This document shows, in pieces, positions 1-6,142 of a stretch of 6,148 nucleotides of DNA. Source of the stretch: Methylotenera sp. UBA6020 (GTDB lineage: Bacteria; Pseudomonadota; Gammaproteobacteria; Burkholderiales; Methylophilaceae); contig DIZU01000168.1 of the NCBI GenBank assembly GCA_002429455.1, forward strand, positions 18,233 through 24,380, written 5' to 3'. Within the stretch, counting starts at the first letter, position 1. The number at the start of each line of letters is the position of its first letter. Both the position numbers and the translations under genes were made by a program. The notes beneath the pieces were generated by a model. The model was not told the origin of the DNA. It saw only the letters and a program-made list of their open reading frames with translations, and did not search any database.

Positions 1-360
1 CTCAAAGCGCGCTACTTGACCCACGCCATCAACGTGACCACTCACCAGATGGCCGCCTAATCTATCACTCAGCCGTAACGCTTTTTCTAAATTGACCGGG
101 TTGGCTGAAGTTAAATTAGCGTCTGAATCATTGCCAGCTAAACCCACCGTAACGGATAAGGTTTCTTTCGACACATGCGCTTCAAAGTGCGTATCGCTCA
201 AACTGGTTGCCGTGAGACAAACACCATTCACGGCAATGCTGTCGCCAATATTGACGTCCTGCATGTCTAGCCCCGTGCATTTGATGCTGAGTTTTACGTC
301 TTCGCCCACGGGGGAGGTGCGTTCGATTTGACCAATGGTCTGAATAATGCCTGTAAACAT
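1..360 (-). CDS. ribE: Riboflavin synthase, alpha chain (N-terminal part, cut by window edge)
   Basis: Riboflavin synthase converts two molecules of 6,7-dimethyl-8-ribityllumazine into riboflavin and a pyrimidinedione, the last step of cytosolic riboflavin synthesis. The first 120 codons are visible, against about 200-215 residues in the family, so the C-terminal part lies off the left edge. The protein opens with MFTGIIQTIGQIE, the hallmark start of the first lumazine-binding repeat. GDSIAVNGVCLTAT follows at residues 39-52, with a conserved Cys, and GGHLVSGHVDGVGQV at about 102-116, the end of the first repeat and the start of the second. The frame is open throughout. The ATG start (358-360) is fixed by the family-typical N-terminus. 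No Shine-Dalgarno sequence precedes it. It is transcribed divergently from lolC. The symbol varies between species (ribE or ribC); the function is very secure. Confidence 0.96.
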   Translation of the reverse strand, partial: MFTGIIQTIGQIERTSPVGEDVKLSIKCTGLDMQDVNIGDSIAVNGVCLTATSLSDTHFEAHVSKETLSVTVGLAGNDSDANLTSANPVNLEKALRLSDRLGGHLVSGHVDGVGQVARFE

Positions 361-366
361 AGCGTA

Positions 367-372
367 ATTTTA
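367..372 (-). promoter_or_regulatory. Possible -10 box for ribE
   Basis: On the minus strand TAAAAT (5 of 6 matches to the sigma-70 -10 consensus) lies 6 nt upstream of the ribE ATG. Transcription would therefore begin at or next to the start codon, consistent with the missing ribosome binding site. I see no good -35 hexamer at 16-18 bp, so this is a weak call based on one element. Confidence 0.25.
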
Positions 373-396
373 TCAGAGTTGGCGTGCAATATGTTT

Positions 397-424
397 CTGA
401 CGAAGCGCATAAGGCTGTTAGAAT
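397..424 (+). promoter_or_regulatory. Possible sigma-70 promoter for the lolC-lolD-comEC block
   Basis: CTGACG at 397-402 (4 of 6 to the -35 consensus) and TAGAAT at 419-424 (5 of 6 to the -10 consensus) are separated by 16 bp. The predicted start of transcription is around 431-432, directly at the lolC ATG at 432, so the transcript would be leaderless. No Shine-Dalgarno sequence is visible before that ATG, which fits. This is inferred from consensus matches only. Confidence 0.35.
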
Positions 425-431
425 TTAACTT

Positions 432-1727
432 ATGTTACAAATTATAAAAACATTTTTTACCAAATTAGCGGTGTTTGAATTATTCGTTGGTATGCGCTAC
501 ACGCGCGCTAAGCGCAAAAATCATTTCATTTCGTTTATCTCACTAACCAGCATGATAGGCATTGCATTAGGTGTTGCCGCCTTGATTGTTGTGCTTTCAG
601 TCATGAACGGCTTTCAAAAAGACCTGCGCACACGTATTTTGGGCGTTGCATCGCACTTGGAAATCACTGGTAGCAATAATACCCTCAGCGACTGGCAGAG
701 TATTAATCAGTCGTCCCGTAAGCATGAGCATGTACTCGCCAGTGCGCCTTATATTATGGCGCAGGGTATGTTGAGCTATGACCAGGGTGTACAAGGCGCC
801 ATCATTCGTGGCGTACTGCCGGCAGATGAAGATAAAGTGGCGGATTTAGGCCGTCACATGAAAGTCGGCAGCTTGAGTGATTTGCGGTCAGGTGAGTTCG
901 GCATTATTTTAGGCGCTGATTTGGCATTTGCCTTGGGCGCACAAAAGGGCGATAAAGTAGTCGTGATGGCGCCACAGGGGCAGTTTACACCTACTGGTGT
1001 AGTGCCACGCCTGAAGCAGTTTACCGTGGTTGGGTTATTTCAAATCGGCATGCAAGAATATGATGCAGGCTTAGCATTAATACATATGGATGATGCAGCG
1101 AAGTTGTACCACATGGAAAATAAAGTGTCTGGCGTACGCTTGAAGTTAGATGATTTATTTAACGCACCAAGTATCGCCGCATCGCTTAACCAGCAGCTAA
1201 ACCAAATACCCGGTCAATACGGTTCCTATTATGTAACGGATTGGACGCAGCAGCATGCCAACTTTTTTAAAGCAGTAAAAATGGAAAAGCTCGTGATGTT
1301 CATTATCTTGACGCTGATAGTGGCGGTAGCAGCGTTTAATATTGTGTCTACGTTAGTCATGGCGGTGACTGATAAGCGTGCGGATATTGCCATTATGCGC
1401 ACCTTCGGCGCCAGTCCTAAAAGCATCATGCTCATTTTTATTATACAAGGTGCATTAATAGGCCTAATTGGTACGGTGCTGGGTGCGGTATTTGGCATCC
1501 TGATTGCGCTGAACATAGACACGATTATTCCGTTTATTGAGGGTTTATTTCACGTGCAGTTTTTAGCAAAAGATGTGTACCAGATTAGCGAGGTGCCTTC
1601 GGACTTAATCTGGTCAGATGTGATTACTATCGTCCTTATGTCGTTTGTACTAAGCTTGCTGGCTACGTTGTACCCAAGCTGGCGTGCCAGTAAAATCAAC
1701 CCTGCCGAGGCATTGCGGTATGAGTAA
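432..1727 (+). CDS. lolC: Lipoprotein-releasing ABC transporter permease (LolC/LolE family)
   Basis: Inner-membrane permease of the Lol system, which with the ATPase LolD extracts mature lipoproteins from the inner membrane and passes them to the periplasmic carrier LolA. The 431 residues match the family (about 400-420) and its four-helix plan. Helix 1 is at about 40-60 ([20 protein letters not shown]), followed by a periplasmic MacB-like domain at about 62-280 and an FtsX-type region with helices at about 287-310, 332-362 and 396-415. It ends with the conserved [18 protein letters not shown]. The stretch [21 protein letters not shown] (about 181-201) resembles the LolC hook that binds LolA. 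The first ATG (432) has no Shine-Dalgarno sequence. A GTG at 471 would give [17 protein letters not shown], closer to relatives, so the start is uncertain by 13 codons. It overlaps lolD by 8 bp. No second permease (lolE) follows, so it may act as a homodimer (a LolF-like arrangement). Confidence 0.94.
   Translation: MLQIIKTFFTKLAVFELFVGMRYTRAKRKNHFISFISLTSMIGIALGVAALIVVLSVMNGFQKDLRTRILGVASHLEITGSNNTLSDWQSINQSSRKHEHVLASAPYIMAQGMLSYDQGVQGAIIRGVLPADEDKVADLGRHMKVGSLSDLRSGEFGIILGADLAFALGAQKGDKVVVMAPQGQFTPTGVVPRLKQFTVVGLFQIGMQEYDAGLALIHMDDAAKLYHMENKVSGVRLKLDDLFNAPSIAASLNQQLNQIPGQYGSYYVTDWTQQHANFFKAVKMEKLVMFIILTLIVAVAAFNIVSTLVMAVTDKRADIAIMRTFGASPKSIMLIFIIQGALIGLIGTVLGAVFGILIALNIDTIIPFIEGLFHVQFLAKDVYQISEVPSDLIWSDVITIVLMSFVLSLLATLYPSWRASKINPAEALRYE
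1707..1710 (+). promoter_or_regulatory. Shine-Dalgarno sequence deciding the lolD start
   Basis: GAGG lies inside the lolC 3' end, 9 nt before the ATG at 1720. It supports that ATG over the in-frame ATG at 1684, which lies deep inside lolC and would add 12 residues unlike the family. Confidence 0.6.
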
Positions 1728-2403
1728 TATGGTGAATAGTATTGTCTCTTGTAAAGTATTACATAAAACCTATCAAGGTTTAGAAGTTGCCGTACTCAAT
1801 GGCATTGATTTAAGTGTAACCGCAGGTGAGCAGGTGGCAATTGTTGGCACTTCAGGGTCTGGTAAAAGCACGTTATTGCATTTGTTAGGCGGGTTGGATA
1901 TTCCAAGTAGCGGTGAAGTGCGGATTCTTAACCAAAACTTAGCCACTTTGAGTGAAACCAAAAAAGGTGATTTGCGTAATCAATCATTAGGCTTCGTCTA
2001 CCAGTTTCATCACCTACTGCCAGAATTCACCGCGCTCGAAAATGTCGCCATGCCCTTGCTGATTCGCCGTATGGGGCGTGAGCAAGCACTTACATTGGCA
2101 GCACAAACCCTGACTCGAGTGGGTCTGCAGCATCGGCTGGAACATATGCCAGGTGAGCTTTCTGGTGGCGAGCGGCAGCGTGCTGCGGTGGCGCGGGCTT
2201 TAGTCACACAGCCACAATGCATATTAGCCGATGAGCCTACGGGTAATTTGGATCGCCACACGGCACATGCGGTGTTTGATTTGCTGCTGGAAATGAACCA
2301 GACGCAACAATTAAGCTTGGTGGTAGTGACGCATGATCTAGAGCTTGCCAAAAAAATGCAACGACAATATCAGTTGGTTGATGGCCAATTGCAGCCGCTT
2401 TAA
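1720..2403 (+). CDS. lolD: Lipoprotein-releasing system ATP-binding protein LolD
   Basis: Cytoplasmic ABC ATPase that powers lipoprotein release by the Lol permease dimer. The 227 residues are close to the usual LolD size (about 225-235). All nucleotide-binding motifs are intact: Walker [10 protein letters not shown] (43-51), Q-loop with Gln95 in the LolD-typical [18 protein letters not shown] (92-109), signature LSGGERQR (147-154), Walker B CILADE (167-172) with catalytic Glu172, D-loop GNLD (175-178), and switch His205 in VVVTHD. The [20 protein letters not shown] wording is the LolD/MacB-type Q-loop region and, with the adjoining permease, makes LolD the clear choice over other MacB-family ATPases. 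The ATG at 1720 has a GAGG 9 nt upstream and overlaps the lolC stop (1725-1727), so translation is probably coupled. The stop is 16 nt before the comEC start. Confidence 0.96.
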   Translation: MSNMVNSIVSCKVLHKTYQGLEVAVLNGIDLSVTAGEQVAIVGTSGSGKSTLLHLLGGLDIPSSGEVRILNQNLATLSETKKGDLRNQSLGFVYQFHHLLPEFTALENVAMPLLIRRMGREQALTLAAQTLTRVGLQHRLEHMPGELSGGERQRAAVARALVTQPQCILADEPTGNLDRHTAHAVFDLLLEMNQTQQLSLVVVTHDLELAKKMQRQYQLVDGQLQPL

Positions 2404-2419
2404 CGACTAAAGTCCTTTC

Positions 2420-4369
2420 ATGATTCTTGCTGCACTGATGTTTGTTTTTGGTGCCTGGAATGTGCAGCAGATGGCGCAGTTGCCAAGCTTGTATTGGCTG
2501 TTGTGTGCATCTGTTGTTCTGCTAGTCATCTTCTTTAGTCAATATCATCTACAGTTTTCACCCTTTGTGCGTGTTAATTCTCATGCCTCAAGATTTTTAC
2601 GGTTATTTTTATTAAGCGCCGGTGCGTTTTTATTTGGCATATGCTGGGCCAGTAGTTTTGCCCTGTGGCGTATGAGTGATGTGCTGCCACATGCTTGGGA
2701 GCAAAAAACGATTGCAGTGGTGGGCGTGGTGGCTAGCGTGCCTGAAGCGACTGAGCGGGGAATACGCTTTCGTTTTGATGTAGAAAAAATACTCACACCA
2801 GAAGCCATTGTTCCGCACCATATCAGCCTTAATCAATACCTGGTCAATAAAGGCCATGAGGGTTTTTCGGCAAAATCAGCACATGCTGCAATGCCTCCCA
2901 GCCAGTTTAAAGCGGGGGAGCGATGGCGGCTCTCGGTACGCTTAAAGCGGCCACACGGCACTGCAAACCCGCATGGATTTGACTTCGAATCATGGGCGCT
3001 TAGTGAAAATATCCGTGCCATGGGTAGTATTAAAAACAGCACTGATGATAAATTACTCAATCACTTTGTATGGCGCCCTAATTATGTGGTGGAGCATCTT
3101 CGCGAACAGGTCAAACAACGGATTGCGTATGTCTTAACTGATAAGCCTTATAGCGGTATTATTCAAGCCTTGGTGATGGGTGATGATAGCCAAATTGTAC
3201 TAGATGACTGGCAGGTGTTTTTACGCACAGGCACGAGTCATTTAATGAGCATTTCGGGCTTGCATATCACCATGTTGGCAGGTTTGGTGTTTGCTGCCGT
3301 TGGATTTTTTTGGCGACGTAGCCCTAACCTTGCAATGCGCTTGCCCACACGCAAAGCCGCCACCCTTGCTGGTGTTATTACTGCATTAATCTATGCGCTG
3401 ATTGCTGGATTTTCTGTGCCGTCACAACGTACTTTCTATATGTTGATGGTGTTCGCCGTCGCTATGTGGTCAGGGCGACAGTTGGTGATTTCTCAAGTGT
3501 TGGCAGTGGCTTTAGTTATTGTCGTGTTGCTGGATCCTTGGGCCGTCAATGCGCCGGGGTTTTGGCTGTCATTCGGTGCGGTGGCGATGCTTGCTTATGC
3601 TTTAGGTGCGCGTGTTGGTCAACTGCATTGGTTGCAGGCAGCGCTGCAAACACAGTGGGCGGTCACTATCGGCATGTTGCCGTTATTGCTGGTGATGTTT
3701 AACCAGACCTCTATTATTTCGCCGATTGCCAATGCCTTTGCCATTCCACTCATTAGTTTTGTAGTGACACCTTTGGCCTTGCTAGGTAGCTTTCTGCCAT
3801 TTGATACGCCGCTCAATTTGTCATATCAGGCTTTGGCGGGTTGTATGTGGGCGCTTAAGTGGTTAAATCAATTGCCAATGGCCACTTGGCAACAACATGC
3901 TCCCGCTACTTGGACGCTGTTGCCTGCAATGTGTGGTGTGCTTTGGCTGTTGTTACCGCGCGGTTTTCCTCTGCGCTGGTTGGGACTGGTAGGGTTTTTG
4001 CCGATGTTTATAGTAATGCCAGTTCGTCCTATGTTGGGCGATATGAAAGTGACGGTGCTAGACGTTGGGCAAGGCCTAAGCGTAGTGGTGCAAACTGCTA
4101 GGCATACTTTATTGTATGATGCCGGACCTAAATACAACGAGCAAAGCGATGCCGGTAGCCGTATTGTGGTGCCATTCTTACGTGGCGAAGGCGTCAAAAA
4201 GCTGGATGGCTTTTTTGTCAGCCACAATGATAATGATCATAGCGGCGGTATGCGGTCGGTACTCGCACAAATACCAGTAACGTGGTTTGCCAGCTCATTC
4301 ACCCCTGAAGTAGAAGTACCTGCCAGTCAGGCGAGAATACCTTGCTTTGCCGGTCAAGATTGGACATGA
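2420..4369 (+). CDS. comEC: ComEC N-terminal piece: OB-like domain, channel and half of the MBL domain
   Basis: This 649-residue open frame would be made if the TGA acts as a stop. Hydrophobic segments at about 1-14, 23-40 and 59-80 precede a soluble domain (about 95-205, DUF4131-like) ending in the family motif KRPHGTANPHGFDFESWAL (176-194). The competence domain follows at about 245-515, with the conserved GTSHLMSISGLHI (271-283) and many membrane helices. Two more hydrophobic stretches lead to a metallo-beta-lactamase-like domain from about 542, with LDVGQG (547-552), YDAG (566-569) and the metal-site motif SHNDNDHSGG (601-610). The product stops at residue 649, losing the rest of this fold including the HHGS motif. 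The DNA channel might still form, but a half-built MBL domain is likely unstable. ATG 2420 is the first possible start after an in-frame TAA at 2408, and its sequence (MILAALMFVFGAW) fits the family. Confidence 0.85.
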   Translation: MILAALMFVFGAWNVQQMAQLPSLYWLLCASVVLLVIFFSQYHLQFSPFVRVNSHASRFLRLFLLSAGAFLFGICWASSFALWRMSDVLPHAWEQKTIAVVGVVASVPEATERGIRFRFDVEKILTPEAIVPHHISLNQYLVNKGHEGFSAKSAHAAMPPSQFKAGERWRLSVRLKRPHGTANPHGFDFESWALSENIRAMGSIKNSTDDKLLNHFVWRPNYVVEHLREQVKQRIAYVLTDKPYSGIIQALVMGDDSQIVLDDWQVFLRTGTSHLMSISGLHITMLAGLVFAAVGFFWRRSPNLAMRLPTRKAATLAGVITALIYALIAGFSVPSQRTFYMLMVFAVAMWSGRQLVISQVLAVALVIVVLLDPWAVNAPGFWLSFGAVAMLAYALGARVGQLHWLQAALQTQWAVTIGMLPLLLVMFNQTSIISPIANAFAIPLISFVVTPLALLGSFLPFDTPLNLSYQALAGCMWALKWLNQLPMATWQQHAPATWTLLPAMCGVLWLLLPRGFPLRWLGLVGFLPMFIVMPVRPMLGDMKVTVLDVGQGLSVVVQTARHTLLYDAGPKYNEQSDAGSRIVVPFLRGEGVKKLDGFFVSHNDNDHSGGMRSVLAQIPVTWFASSFTPEVEVPASQARIPCFAGQDWT

Positions 4370-4375
4370 GATGGC

Positions 4376-4867
4376 GTGCAATTTGAAGTGCTATATCCTA
4401 GCTTTGAGAGCTATGGTGAGGCGACACTGAAAGATAATAATCGTAGTTGTGTAGTTAAAATCAGCAGCCAATCGGGTAGCATGTTGCTTACCGGTGATAT
4501 TGAAAAAGAAGCTGAGTTGGCATTGTTAAATGCAAGTTCTGCTAAACTTAAGAGTGACGTCATCACGGTGCCGCATCACGGTAGTAAAACCTCATCAACA
4601 TTGGACTTTATTGCGGTAGTACAACCTAGCGTCAGTGTATTTACTACCGGCTACTTAAATCGGTTCGGGCACCCAAAACCCGTGGTGGTTGCCCGCTATC
4701 AAGCATCCAATAGCCTGATGTACCGTTCTGATTATGACGGCGCGGTAGAAATCAACTTTGGGACTCTCGATACAAACAAAATTCATCTGGCAAGCTGGCG
4801 CAGCCAAAACCAGCGTTACTGGCAGGATACCTTTACGCAACAGATATTGACAAATGAAACACGGTAG
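4376..4867 (+). CDS. ComEC C-terminal piece: second half of the MBL-like domain
   Basis: This is the remaining 163 codons of comEC, in the same frame as the upstream piece. It carries the second half of the metallo-beta-lactamase-like domain: DNNRSCVVKI (about 20-29), MLLTGDIE (36-43), VPHHGSKTS (65-73) with the paired His of the ComEC MBL fold, and FGHP (97-100). It would be translated on its own only by reinitiation: GTG 4376 follows the TGA with 6 nt between, and GAG at 4368-4370 is at best a three-base Shine-Dalgarno match. It lacks the first metal motif, so it cannot be a complete enzyme. It is best read as a broken-gene remnant or as the readthrough part of full-length ComEC, not as a separate gene. 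Confidence 0.5.
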   Translation: MQFEVLYPSFESYGEATLKDNNRSCVVKISSQSGSMLLTGDIEKEAELALLNASSAKLKSDVITVPHHGSKTSSTLDFIAVVQPSVSVFTTGYLNRFGHPKPVVVARYQASNSLMYRSDYDGAVEINFGTLDTNKIHLASWRSQNQRYWQDTFTQQILTNETR

Positions 4868-4960
4868 AAGCTTGCCCAAACGCGGACTACAAGCTAAAGT
4901 ATCGCAGGGATAAATTTCATCCGTTTTATGGCGAATTTTTAATAGCTTTTTTTGAATTTT

Positions 4961-4965
4961 AGGAG
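4961..4965 (+). promoter_or_regulatory. Strong Shine-Dalgarno sequence fixing the exbB GTG start
   Basis: AGGAG sits 7 nt before GTG 4973. The alternative in-frame TTG at 4952 lies upstream of this ribosome binding site and has none of its own. The 105-nt gap after comEC (4868-4972) otherwise holds a weak 6-bp hairpin (AGCTTG 4869-4874 with CAAGCT 4890-4895) and AT-rich sequence. I see no convincing terminator or promoter in it. Confidence 0.8.
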
Positions 4966-4972
4966 TTGCACT

Positions 4973-5578
4973 GTGTGGCAAATTATTTTAGCGGCAGGCT
5001 GGCCAATTTGGCCGCTTATCATTGCATCTGTCGTGGCATTGGCAATCATCGGTGAGCGTTTTTTTGCGTTGCGTGAAGATGCGGTAGCGCCCAAAAATTT
5101 ATTGCCAGAGGTGCAAACATGGTTAGCTAAAGGTGGCGTTACCAAAGAAACGATTAGTCGTTTAGAGCAGCATTCTGTGCTGGGGAAAGTGTTTGCTAGC
5201 GCGCTAGCCAATGCAAAAAACTCACGTGAAATTACCAAAGAGGCCATTGAAGAAACCGGCCGCGCGGTAGCTCATCAACTGGAAAAATATCTTTCTACGC
5301 TTGGCACCATCGCAACTGTTGCTCCCTTGTTAGGGTTGCTGGGTACGGTGATTGGTATGGTGGAATTGTTTGGCGCATTCACAAGCTCCGGACATGACAT
5401 TGCGCAGTTTGCACGAGGTATTTCAGTTGCCTTGTATAATACCGCTGCAGGTATCGTAGTCGCAGTACCTGCGATGATCGCTTATCGCTATTTCCGTTCA
5501 AAGGTCGATGGTCTGTTGGTGGATATGGAGCAGCAGGCGATTAAACTGGTTGAAATTATTCACGGCGAACGGAAATAA
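4973..5578 (+). CDS. exbB: MotA/TolQ/ExbB family proton channel protein (ExbB-like)
   Basis: Inner-membrane subunit of a proton-driven motor. ExbB/TolQ pentamers surround a dimer of ExbD/TolR and turn proton flow into work on the outer membrane or periplasm. The 201 residues are shorter than E. coli ExbB or TolQ (about 230-245) because the N-terminal periplasmic extension is minimal. Three membrane segments are seen: about 4-27 (ILAAGWPIWPLIIASVVALAI), 112-135 (VAPLLGLLGTVIGM) and 150-173 (GISVALYNTAAGIVVAVPAM), with a cytoplasmic loop between the first two. Thr125 and Thr157 match the conserved pore threonines of the family. The GTG start is set by AGGAG 7 nt upstream. exbD follows after an unusually long 115-nt gap. 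Whether it serves TonB, Tol-Pal or another partner cannot be decided here; no tonB, tolA or tolB is in view. Confidence 0.9.
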   Translation: MWQIILAAGWPIWPLIIASVVALAIIGERFFALREDAVAPKNLLPEVQTWLAKGGVTKETISRLEQHSVLGKVFASALANAKNSREITKEAIEETGRAVAHQLEKYLSTLGTIATVAPLLGLLGTVIGMVELFGAFTSSGHDIAQFARGISVALYNTAAGIVVAVPAMIAYRYFRSKVDGLLVDMEQQAIKLVEIIHGERK

Positions 5579-5583
5579 ATTTT

Positions 5584-5667
5584 TCAATCACGCTTACGCT
5601 TCGTTACCCTCACTCGCCGTATTAAATATACTGTCTTCGCTCGGGTGCCTTGCGTAAACGCGATTGA
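5584..5667 (+). repeat. Imperfect inverted repeat (REP/MITE-like) between exbB and exbD
   Basis: The arms 5584-5599 and 5652-5667 are complementary at 14 of 16 positions (core AATCACGCTTACGC against GCGTAAACGCGATT). Inside, ACCC (5606-5609) can pair with GGGT (5643-5646), and GTAT..ATAC (about 5619-5631) can form a central hairpin. The whole could fold as a long branched stem of about 84 nt. It occupies most of the exbB-exbD gap and ends about 16 nt before the exbD ribosome binding site. It looks like a dispersed palindromic intergenic element, but no second copy is in the window. An RNA-processing or attenuating hairpin is the alternative. There is no U-tract, so it is not a classical terminator. 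Confidence 0.5.
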
Positions 5668-5682
5668 TTAAATTTATTAATT

Positions 5683-5688
5683 AAGGAG
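5683..5688 (+). promoter_or_regulatory. Shine-Dalgarno sequence of exbD
   Basis: AAGGAG ends 5 nt before ATG 5694. It gives exbD independent and strong ribosome loading despite the structured gap upstream. Confidence 0.8.
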
Positions 5689-5693
5689 TACAT

Positions 5694-6116
5694 ATGAATT
5701 TTCAACGTGGCAAGCGCCATGAAGATCTCGAAATGAATCTTGTGCCGCTGATTGACGTGCTGCTGGTGATTATTATTTTCTTGGTGGTCAGCGCAACGTT
5801 CTCTCGCACCAGTGAGCTACAGATCAATTTGCCAACGGCCGAAGCAAATGCGACGCAAGAGAAGCCTCTGACGATTGAGGTGGGCGTTGATGCAACGGGT
5901 AAATACGTCATTAATGGCAAGGGGTTAGCTGATAAATCAGTGGCATCGATTAGTGCCGCCTTACAAGCCGTTGTTACCGGTGGTAAAGAACCCACTGTTA
6001 TTATTAATGCAGACGCTAATACCACGCATCAATCTGTAGTAAATGTGATGGAAGCATCACGCATTGCTGGTTACACACACATTACATTTGCCACTCAAGC
6101 TAAAGCGGGCTCTTAA
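5694..6116 (+). CDS. exbD: ExbD/TolR family biopolymer transport protein
   Basis: Partner of ExbB in the proton-driven motor: one N-terminal membrane helix inside the ExbB pentamer and a periplasmic domain. The 140 residues equal the family norm (about 135-145). The short basic cytoplasmic N-terminus (MNFQRGKRHEDLEMN) leads into the diagnostic NLVPLIDVLLVIIIFLVVSA (15-34). Asp21 corresponds to the proton-carrying Asp of ExbD/TolR. The rest (about 40-140) is the periplasmic ExbD fold, with the typical TVIINADANTTHQSVVNVMEASRIAGYTHITFAT near the end. The ATG has AAGGAG 5 nt upstream. It is co-directional with exbB and probably shares its message. Downstream to the window edge are 32 nt of AT-rich sequence with no terminator visible, so the unit may continue. 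Confidence 0.93.
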   Translation: MNFQRGKRHEDLEMNLVPLIDVLLVIIIFLVVSATFSRTSELQINLPTAEANATQEKPLTIEVGVDATGKYVINGKGLADKSVASISAALQAVVTGGKEPTVIINADANTTHQSVVNVMEASRIAGYTHITFATQAKAGS

Positions 6117-6122
6117 ATTATT

Positions 6123-6142
6123 AATTCAATTCAATTCAATTT
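6123..6142. repeat. Short AATTC tandem repeat downstream of exbD
   Basis: Three perfect AATTC units (6123-6137) followed by one AATTT (6138-6142), just after the exbD stop. This is a small low-complexity tract in AT-rich intergenic DNA, too short to assign a role. Confidence 0.6.

Larger units (their letters stand above)
2420..4867 (+). pseudogene. comEC: comEC/rec2 DNA-uptake channel gene interrupted by one in-frame TGA
   Basis: ComEC is the inner-membrane channel that carries transforming single-stranded DNA into the cytoplasm. From ATG 2420 to TAG 4865-4867 one frame of 816 codons encodes a complete ComEC of normal betaproteobacterial length, broken only at codon 650 (TGA, 4367-4369). Both sides are in the same frame, so no insertion or deletion is involved. 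The N-terminal soluble domain, the membrane competence domain and the metallo-beta-lactamase-like domain are all recognisable, with no other stop. Around the break the protein reads AGQDWT-stop-DGVQFEVLYP. Relatives, from memory, typically have Trp just before DGV, so TGG to TGA is the simplest origin. The downstream half keeps its motifs, so the change looks recent, or is a sequencing error or readthrough site. It lies 16 nt after lolD with no clear Shine-Dalgarno sequence and probably shares its transcript. The two pieces are described separately. Confidence 0.8.

Noticed and set aside
92..331. Plus-strand open frame of 79 codons
   Set aside because: It is antisense to the clearly conserved riboflavin synthase frame on the minus strand and its translation resembles no family.
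1684..1719. Upstream ATG as the lolD start
   Set aside because: It would add 12 residues read from the lolC 3' end in another frame. ATG 1720 has a ribosome binding site and a family-like length.
3868..4227. Minus-strand open frame of 119 codons within comEC
   Set aside because: It is a shadow of the comEC coding frame, with no ribosome binding site and no family-like sequence. The same applies to the other antisense frames within lolC, lolD, exbB and exbD.
4367..4369. TGA recoded as selenocysteine or, genome-wide, as Trp
   Set aside because: ComEC is not a selenoprotein family, and no obvious SECIS-like hairpin directly follows. The other complete genes in the window end in TAA and comEC itself in TAG, so TGA use is not tested here, but Trp is otherwise always TGG, making a single nonsense change or sequencing error simpler.
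4366..4386. ATGA overlap (ATG 4366) as a coupled start of a new gene
   Set aside because: That frame ends after six codons and is not the frame of the ComEC C-terminal half.
4869..4895. Hairpin after comEC as an intrinsic terminator
   Set aside because: Only 6 bp of stem with a 15-nt loop and no T-run after it. The T-run at 4947-4953 has no hairpin directly before it.
4952..4972. TTG 4952 as the exbB start
   Set aside because: It lies upstream of the strong AGGAG (4961-4965) that serves GTG 4973.
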